This document shows, in pieces, positions 3,540 through 8,549 of a stretch of 8,549 nt of DNA. A program made the position numbers and the translations under genes. The notes under the pieces were generated by a model, which had not been told where the DNA came from, did not search any database, and saw only the letters and a program-made list of their open reading frames with translations. The stretch's first letter is position 1. Every line of letters begins with the position of its first letter. The DNA comes from CAYLNH01 sp964384625 (GTDB lineage: Bacteria; Verrucomicrobiota; Lentisphaeria; JABSQK01), in contig CAYLNH010000297.1 of assembly GCA_964384625.1 (NCBI GenBank), forward strand, positions 1 through 8,549, in the 5' to 3' direction.

Positions 3540-4940
3540 ATGGGCCAGAGCCTTCTCGACAAAGTCTGGCAGCGGCACACCGTCCGCGAATTGCCCAGTG
3601 GCCAAACCCAGTTGTTTGTGGGTTTGCATCTGCTGCACGAAGTAACCAGTCCGCAAGCCTTTGCCATGCTCAAAGAACTCGGTCTGGCGGTTAAACACCC
3701 GGAACGCACGTTTGCGACCATCGACCATATCGTGCCGACGGCTGATCAGGAACGGCCGTTCGCCGACGGACTGGCCGAGAAAATGACGCAGGCGCTGACC
3801 AACAACTGCAAGGAACACGGCATCACGTTCTACGATCTGACCAGCGGCGCACAGGGCGTGGTGCACATTATCGGTCCGGAAAAGGGACTGACGCAGCCCG
3901 GCATGACCATCGCCTGCGGCGACAGCCACACGGCGACGCACGGCGCCTTCGGCGCCATCGCCTTCGGCATCGGCACCAGTCAGATCCGCGACGTCCTCGC
4001 CACTCAGTGCCTGGCCATGTCCAAGCCCAAGCTGCGCCGGATTGACGTCGACGGCCAACTGGGGCCAGGAGTCTATGCCAAGGACGTGATCCTGGCGATC
4101 ATCGAGAAACTCGGCGTCAAAGGCGGCGTCGGCTACGCCTATGAGTATGCCGGGTCGACGTTCGACGCGATGAACATGGAAGAGCGCCTGACCGTCTGCA
4201 ACATGAGTATCGAAGGCGGCGCCCGCTGTGGTTACGTCAACCCCGACGACACGACGTTCGCCTACCTGCAGGGCCGGGAAAAGGCGCCCGTCGGCGACGC
4301 CTTCGACCGCGCCAAAGCCTACTGGCAAAGCATCGCGTCGGATGCCGACGCCGACTATGACGATGTCGTCGCCATGGCGGCGGCGGACATCGAGCCGATG
4401 GTGACCTGGGGCATCACTCCGGGTCAGGCGGCGCCGGTGACCGGTAATGTCCCGAAGCTGACGGACGTGCCCGCGGCCGAACGCGGGGCCCTCCAGGAGG
4501 CCCTGGACTACATGCAGTTCAAGGAAGGCCAGAGCATCAAGGGCACGCCGATCGACGTGGCGTTCATCGGCAGCTGCACCAACGGCCGCATCAGCGACCT
4601 CCGGGCTGCCGCCGAAATCGTCAAGGGCAGGAAAGCCGCCCCGGGCGTCCGCACGTTTGTCGTCCCCGGCTCAATGGAGGTGGCGCGGCAGGCCGTCAAG
4701 GAGGGCCTGGACGGGATTTTCAAGGCAGCCGGCTTCGACTGGCGCCTGGCCGGCTGCTCCATGTGCCTGGCGATGAACCCGGATAAACTGGTTGGCGACG
4801 AGATCAGTGCGTCGTCCAGCAACCGGAACTTCAAGGGCCGCCAGGGCAGTCCCACGGGGCGGACGCTGTTGATGAGCCCGGCCATGGTGGCCGCCGCCGC
4901 CGTTGCCGGCGAAGTCGTTGACGTCCGAGACGTGATGTAG
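3540..4940 (+). CDS. leuC: 3-isopropylmalate dehydratase large subunit
   Basis: 466 aa, the normal length of bacterial type I LeuC, in the aconitase superfamily. With LeuD it isomerises 2-isopropylmalate to 3-isopropylmalate in leucine biosynthesis, in the cytosol. The three ligands of the [4Fe-4S] cluster are in place: C346 in SCTNGR, and C406 and C409 in AGCSMC. Other family motifs are the N-terminal FVGLHLLHEVTSPQAF (26-41), ACGDSHTATHGAFG (125-138) and SSNRNFKGRQGSPTGR (426-441). The start is ATG at 3540, because GAGG (3531-3534) lies 5 bp upstream. It is first in a two-gene operon, followed after 14 bp by leuD, and is transcribed from the promoter at 3438-3465. leuA and leuB are absent here and must lie elsewhere. 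Confidence 0.98.
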   Translation: MGQSLLDKVWQRHTVRELPSGQTQLFVGLHLLHEVTSPQAFAMLKELGLAVKHPERTFATIDHIVPTADQERPFADGLAEKMTQALTNNCKEHGITFYDLTSGAQGVVHIIGPEKGLTQPGMTIACGDSHTATHGAFGAIAFGIGTSQIRDVLATQCLAMSKPKLRRIDVDGQLGPGVYAKDVILAIIEKLGVKGGVGYAYEYAGSTFDAMNMEERLTVCNMSIEGGARCGYVNPDDTTFAYLQGREKAPVGDAFDRAKAYWQSIASDADADYDDVVAMAAADIEPMVTWGITPGQAAPVTGNVPKLTDVPAAERGALQEALDYMQFKEGQSIKGTPIDVAFIGSCTNGRISDLRAAAEIVKGRKAAPGVRTFVVPGSMEVARQAVKEGLDGIFKAAGFDWRLAGCSMCLAMNPDKLVGDEISASSSNRNFKGRQGSPTGRTLLMSPAMVAAAAVAGEVVDVRDVM

Positions 4941-4954
4941 AAAGGAGATTCGAC

Positions 4955-5554
4955 ATGAGCGCTGAAGCAATTACCACGGTTACGGGCCGGGCGGTTCCGC
5001 TGCGCGGCGACGATATCGATACCGACCGTATCATCCCGGCGCGTTTCCTGCGCTGCGTCAGTTTCGACGGCCTGGGAGAACACGCGTTTGAAGACGACCG
5101 CCAACAGAACCCCGATCACCCGTTCAACCAGGACAAGTACCGGGGTGCGACGATTCTGATCGCCGGCAGAAATTTCGGTTGCGGTTCCTCGCGGGAACAC
5201 GCGCCGCAGTCGCTGGCGAAGTGGGGGATCGGCGGGATCATCGGGCAAAGCTTTGCCGAGATCTTCTTCGGCAACTGCACGGCCATGGGCATCCCCTGTT
5301 TCCGGGTTGACGAAGCGGCGCTGGAAACGCTCTACAGCGCGGTGGAGACCGACCCGCAGCTGGAGCTGACCATGGACGTCGCGGCCGCCACGGTGACGTG
5401 CGGCGACCAGACCATCCAGGCAGAGATCCCAAAAGGCGTCAAGGACGCGTTGACCAACGGCAGTTGGAACGCCACCATGGTCTTGATGTCCGCCGGCGAC
5501 CGCATCAACGAAGTTGCTGCCGAACTGCCGTATATGAACGGCTTCAGCGGCTGA
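4955..5554 (+). CDS. leuD: 3-isopropylmalate dehydratase small subunit
   Basis: 199 aa, the usual length for LeuD. It forms the swivelling small subunit that completes the isopropylmalate isomerase active site with LeuC. The diagnostic motifs are DIDTDRIIPARFL (20-32) and the substrate-recognition loop GRNFGCGSSREHAP (71-84), followed by GIGGIIGQSFAEIFFGN (91-107). The ATG at 4955 follows AAAGGAG (4941-4947) with a 7-bp gap. It is spaced 14 bp from leuC and is translationally independent. No strong terminator follows. The 111 bp to the convergent gene hold only short stems without T-runs. Confidence 0.98.
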   Translation: MSAEAITTVTGRAVPLRGDDIDTDRIIPARFLRCVSFDGLGEHAFEDDRQQNPDHPFNQDKYRGATILIAGRNFGCGSSREHAPQSLAKWGIGGIIGQSFAEIFFGNCTAMGIPCFRVDEAALETLYSAVETDPQLELTMDVAAATVTCGDQTIQAEIPKGVKDALTNGSWNATMVLMSAGDRINEVAAELPYMNGFSG

Positions 5555-5647
5555 CAGCCGGCTTCCCGCCGTTGCTTCGGCCGACAGTACAAGAAACAGC
5601 GGTTTCCGAATTTCAGGTGTGCCTGGAGAACCTGGGGGCAAATCAAT

Positions 5648-5662
5648 GCCTGAAGGGCAGGC
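5648..5662 (-). terminator. Possible weak terminator of the sensor-protein gene
   Basis: GCCTG (5648-5652) and CAGGC (5658-5662) form a 5-bp stem with a 5-nt loop, 3 bp past the stop codon of the minus-strand gene. The minus-strand tail reads ATTGATTTG, only moderately T-rich. Support is weak. Confidence 0.28.
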
Positions 5663-5665
5663 CGA

Positions 5666-7330
5666 TCAGTCGTCGCTTTCGTCGGCATCGGTGTCTGCCG
5701 CGTCGTCGGAATCGTCGCGCTTGACGACGACGGTGTCTTTCCTGCCGTTGCCGCCTTCGTCGGCAGCAGCTTTGGGCGGAAGGCGGGACTCATCCTCGTC
5801 GAAGGCCGGCAGCAGGATGGTGACGCGGGTGCCGTGGCCGAAGTCCGTATGGATATCGAAGCGGCCGCCGTACTTCTCGACGCGGCGTTTGCAGAAGAAC
5901 AGATCCCGCGTCTTCTCATCGACATTCTGGCGGTCGGCGATCAGATCCTCTTCGTTGAACTCGATGTCCGAGCCGGCGCCGTTGTCGGCCACGGACATGC
6001 GGACCCACGTTTCTTCGCCCTCATTGCCTTCATCGTCTGTGATCGGCCCCTCGGCGGTCTTCAACTTGATGACGGACCTGGCGCGTCGCGTGGAACTGGC
6101 GGAGTCGATGGCGTATTTAATGATCAGCAGCAGAATATGGCGCAGCATGGCGGGGTCGACGAGGATTCGGCCTTCGGCGTTGTAGGATTCCTTCAGTTCG
6201 ATGTTCCGCTGTTGCATCGGGTCCTGACACATCTTGACGACGTCGCGCATCAGGGAGTTGACCTGGACCACGTTTTCGGTGCCGAGCTCGCCGATGAACT
6301 GCTGCTGCAGAGTGATGATTTCCGTGACGCTCCTGAACTTTTCGACCACGAAGTCGAGTTCGCGGCGGTGTTCATCGAGGATTTTCGGGATTTCCTCGAT
6401 CAGCGTCTGGAGCGATTGGAGGTACTCTTTGCCGTGTTTGTCGCGGGTCAGGAACTCCTGGAGGTCGCCGGCTTTCAGATGCGTCTGCAGCTCGGGCATG
6501 ATTTCGCGGTCGATGAATTGCGTCAGTTGGTTGATTGCCTTGAAATCGCCGCTGGCCAGGCGTTCCAGAGCAATCTGGATGACGGTGATGCCGTTGCCGA
6601 TGTTGTGGATGATGCCGGTTGAGATCTGCAGCATCCCCTCTTCATGCGCGTAATTCAGTTCCTGCTCCATGGCGTGGCGGTTGTTTTCCGCCTCCAGGGC
6701 GCGGAAGCCGGCGTCGGCCACGGTGATGCAGTGGCTCAGGCGGATCTGGTCGTCATTTTCGAAGGCCGGCCGGCCGTCGCGGCGCAGGATCAGCAGGTAC
6801 GCCTCTCCCTGCTCGGTATTGACGGGGGCAACCAGGCCGAACCCGAACGCGGTCCTCTCGTCCGGCGGCAGCCAGCTCTGCAGGTCGTCGCCGTGATAGA
6901 CCAGCGGGCGACGGCTCCAGAAGAAGTCCTCGGGGACGCCCGGATCATAGGGCAGGGGACGCGAGGCAATCTGACTGCCGGCGTCGACCGACTGCAGACC
7001 TTCGAGCCAGTCTTCGCAGTCGCCGGCGGCACTCTGGATCCGCATGGACTTCTGCTCATCGCTGTCGGCCTGGCGCAGATACAGGGCGGCGCCGTCGGCG
7101 CGGAATTCGCGGACTACCAGTTCGCAGAAACTCTTGGCCCAGTCCGGCTTACTGCGCAGTCGGGCCAGGATCTGATGGAGTTCGCCGACGGTATCCAGGA
7201 GTGCCTTCTGCCAGTTGTCCTTGGTTTCTTCCCGACTGGTGAAGTGCTGCCGCATCAGCAGCAGCGCGACCACCAGCACGATGATCGCAATGCCCATGAC
7301 GGCAGTCAGCACATAGGCGCCGGCACTCAT
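5666..7330 (-). CDS. Membrane-anchored GAF sensor protein with degenerate histidine-kinase core
   Basis: 554 aa. One N-terminal membrane helix (about 5-27) is followed by a charged helical linker, a GAF-like domain (about 45-210), a helix with the H-box-like HNIGN (242-246, His242), a long dimerising coiled coil (to about 345) and a HATPase_c-like domain (about 355-510). GII-HNIGN resembles the H-box of a known class of bacterial sensor kinases. In the ATPase domain, DNGAG (449-453) and GHGT (498-501) remain. The N-box reads LIIKYAIDS, with Y406 where the Mg-binding Asn should be, and the GLGL box is replaced by RDLFFCKRRV. Kinase activity is therefore doubtful. The tail (511-554) is acidic and disordered. 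The ATG at 7330 has GGAG 10 bp upstream. It lies 104 bp downstream of the SirB1-like gene, perhaps co-transcribed, with no adjacent response regulator. Confidence 0.8.
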   Translation of the reverse strand: MSAGAYVLTAVMGIAIIVLVVALLLMRQHFTSREETKDNWQKALLDTVGELHQILARLRSKPDWAKSFCELVVREFRADGAALYLRQADSDEQKSMRIQSAAGDCEDWLEGLQSVDAGSQIASRPLPYDPGVPEDFFWSRRPLVYHGDDLQSWLPPDERTAFGFGLVAPVNTEQGEAYLLILRRDGRPAFENDDQIRLSHCITVADAGFRALEAENNRHAMEQELNYAHEEGMLQISTGIIHNIGNGITVIQIALERLASGDFKAINQLTQFIDREIMPELQTHLKAGDLQEFLTRDKHGKEYLQSLQTLIEEIPKILDEHRRELDFVVEKFRSVTEIITLQQQFIGELGTENVVQVNSLMRDVVKMCQDPMQQRNIELKESYNAEGRILVDPAMLRHILLLIIKYAIDSASSTRRARSVIKLKTAEGPITDDEGNEGEETWVRMSVADNGAGSDIEFNEEDLIADRQNVDEKTRDLFFCKRRVEKYGGRFDIHTDFGHGTRVTILLPAFDEDESRLPPKAAADEGGNGRKDTVVVKRDDSDDAADTDADESDD

Positions 7331-7352
7331 CTCAGCAATGCTCCGCGTCGGT

Positions 7353-7367
7353 TCTTCCCGAGGAAGA
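7353..7367 (-). promoter_or_regulatory. Small hairpin upstream of the sensor-protein gene
   Basis: TCTTCC (7353-7358) and GGAAGA (7362-7367) form a perfect 6-bp stem with loop CGA, about 10 bp upstream of the Shine-Dalgarno of the sensor gene. It may be a leader structure. No clear promoter is seen in this 104-bp gap. Confidence 0.25.
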
Positions 7368-7434
7368 TTGTTCAGCAGTCTTCACAGCGCCCGGCCGGCT
7401 GCTGTGCTGCCGCGTTATTGACCGTTGATGCCGA

Positions 7435-8313
7435 TCAGATGTCGGCGTCGCGCGTCCCGGCGCCGTCCCACAATTCGATGAATTGCTGAACGACATCGCA
7501 CCGCAAGGTGTCGCCGGCGCGCTCATAAGTGTCGTAAAGGGTATCCAGCAACCGCCGGAAAATCAAATCCGTGTGCACCGGAACCAGCATTTCTTCAGCG
7601 AAATCCGCACCTTGCTGTTCGACCAGCTCGATGCAGTCCAGCCGACTCAGGATCTGGCCGCGGCGAAACGGGTCGATGTATAACAGCGCCTCGGTGTCCT
7701 GCGGGCTTTCGTAGACGCCGACAATGAAATAGTCGCGCAGCGAAATGCCGCGAAAGGGAACGCCCAGGCGTTCGCCGAGAATCAGATAGAGCGCCGACAG
7801 ACTTATCGGGTTGCCCCGGCGCCCGGCGATCACCGTGTCGATGAAGCAGTTCTCGGGCGAATGATACGCCTCCTGATTGCCGTGAAATGACATCTCACGA
7901 CCCAGGAAGTCAGCCAACTCCGTGGCCCGCGACAACGGCGCATCGGTTGTCGCCAGACGACAGTCACACAGCACGTGCAGACGCGCGACCTGCTGCCGGA
8001 TCTCAGGTCCCGATACCGCGGAATGCCCGAACCGACACAGCAGAATCAGCAGGTCCAGAAGCTCCACCCGGTGCCGCCGGCGCAGGTCTTTCAACTCTGT
8101 CGCCAGATGCGACCAGACGCGGTCCTGCACCGCCTGGTCGATCTCCATGGCAACATGGTCCGGGGCCGCTGCCGACTGCGCCTGCAGCTTCTGCAGGGTG
8201 TCGTCGTCCATCCCCCGCAGCTGCTGTCGCAGCAGTTCCAGCAATTCCGGGTCGGCACGGTCGGTCAGCAATTCAACCAAAGCCGCCAGATCTTCAGTGG
8301 TAAGGGTCCTCAT
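7435..8313 (-). CDS. SirB1/Transglut_core2-type transglutaminase-like protein
   Basis: 292 aa, soluble. Residues about 130-235 match the SirB1/YchA (Transglut_core2) pattern: LADFLG...F.GN..AY..PENCFIDTVI (133-162), RRGNPISLSALYL (165-177), ERLGVPFRGISL (181-192) and YIDPFRRG (212-219). Residues 1-100 are helical and rich in Leu and charged residues, longer than in the E. coli relative. The usual Gly-His-Phe after the PISLS segment reads Asp194-Tyr-Phe, so the histidine expected of an active transglutaminase is not there. The biochemical role of the family is poorly defined. The start is ATG at 8313, with a perfect AGGAGG Shine-Dalgarno (8319-8324) 5 bp upstream. It is followed after 104 bp by the sensor gene on the same strand. 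Confidence 0.88.
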   Translation of the reverse strand: MRTLTTEDLAALVELLTDRADPELLELLRQQLRGMDDDTLQKLQAQSAAAPDHVAMEIDQAVQDRVWSHLATELKDLRRRHRVELLDLLILLCRFGHSAVSGPEIRQQVARLHVLCDCRLATTDAPLSRATELADFLGREMSFHGNQEAYHSPENCFIDTVIAGRRGNPISLSALYLILGERLGVPFRGISLRDYFIVGVYESPQDTEALLYIDPFRRGQILSRLDCIELVEQQGADFAEEMLVPVHTDLIFRRLLDTLYDTYERAGDTLRCDVVQQFIELWDGAGTRDADI

Positions 8314-8330
8314 ATCAGCCTCCTGAAAGA

Positions 8331-8342
8331 CCTGAATTCAGG
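8331..8342. promoter_or_regulatory. 12-bp palindrome CCTGAATTCAGG next to the SirB1-like start
   Basis: A perfect 12-bp palindrome lies 6 bp upstream of the AGGAGG site of the SirB1-like gene. It could be an operator or a leader structure. A palindrome this length can also arise by chance. Confidence 0.3.
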
Positions 8343-8395
8343 CCTTCCTGCATGGCGTCAGACAGACTCCAGGCGAGCATGCCGACGCTCCAATT

Positions 8396-8423
8396 AACCT
8401 ACTGCTTTCGCCCGTTTTTTCAA
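8396..8423 (-). promoter_or_regulatory. Weak candidate promoter of the SirB1-like gene
   Basis: On the minus strand, TTGAAA (8418-8423) and TAGGTT (8396-8401) are 16 bp apart. The -35 fits well and the -10 poorly. A GCCGG/CCGGC stem lies just upstream. The rest of 8314-8549 holds one 7-bp hairpin (CCGCACC/GGTGCGG, 8484-8502) and no supported gene. Confidence 0.27.
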
Positions 8424-8549
8424 GCCGGACCGGCTCCTTCGGTAAGCCCTCGTGTACTGCCCTTCGCGGTCCGCATAGAGATCCCGCACCTTTGTGGTGC
8501 GGAGTTTCAGGATCGGTCACCTACACCAGACAGCCACCTCCAGTTCCCG

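Noticed and set aside
450..4940. Functional link between tRNA-Leu and leuCD
   Set aside because: They lie 3 kb apart with unrelated genes between. Nothing in the sequence connects them.
3465..5641. Minus-strand ORFs of 287 and 377 codons
   Set aside because: They lie antisense to leuC and leuD, whose motifs are decisive. The frames stay open only because of high third-position GC.
5834..7489. Plus-strand ORFs of 262 and 281 codons
   Set aside because: They are shadows of the sensor-protein gene on the minus strand, without ribosome sites or recognisable motifs.
8338..8520. 60-codon minus-strand ORF upstream of the SirB1-like gene
   Set aside because: It has a GTG start with the nearest GGAGG too far away, no protein-like pattern, and it spans a hairpin and the candidate promoter.

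Overview
The window is GC-rich bacterial chromosomal DNA. It has a repeat-rich tRNA cluster on the left (about 1-1500) and six protein genes on the right. Encoded CCA ends on three of the four tRNAs, a Gfo/Idh/MocA oxidoreductase, a SirB1-type transglutaminase-like protein and the style of the intergenic palindromes would fit a Planctomycetes/Verrucomicrobia/Lentisphaerae-type bacterium or a related uncultured lineage. That placement is inference; no marker gene here decides it.

Region 1-1500: four tRNA genes on the + strand, Leu(GAG), Gln(CTG), Glu(CTC) and Trp(CCA), separated by long spacers with no credible protein gene. The DNA before and between them is packed with foldback and palindromic elements: a 106-bp foldback with perfect 15-bp ends (126-231), a 13-bp stem (282-338), two side-by-side hairpins (829-868), and a hairpin triplet with matching outer members (1178-1266). 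All three inter-tRNA spacers contain imperfect inverted repeats built from TCATTGG/TCAGT words. Their arms lie close to the tRNA genes. This layout is the most unusual thing in the window. The tRNA-Glu is odd in having C instead of U at position 33 and CTA instead of CCA at its 3' end.

Region 1553-3285: two minus-strand genes, a cytosolic NAD(P)-dependent Gfo/Idh/MocA oxidoreductase with a GTG start and an unrecognised small secreted protein (160 aa). The oxidoreductase has its own plausible promoter, with a palindrome over the -35 box.

Region 3286-5554: an intergenic region with a good sigma70-type promoter leads into leuC-leuD, 14 bp apart on the + strand. They encode the two subunits of isopropylmalate isomerase of leucine biosynthesis. 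No leuA or leuB is in the window.

Region 5555-8549: two minus-strand genes convergent with leuCD. The promoter-proximal one encodes a SirB1/Transglut_core2-type protein. The next, 104 bp downstream, encodes a membrane-anchored GAF sensor protein with a histidine-kinase-like core whose ATP-binding boxes are largely eroded. No response regulator is present. The last 235 bp hold the upstream region of the SirB1-like gene and no supported gene.
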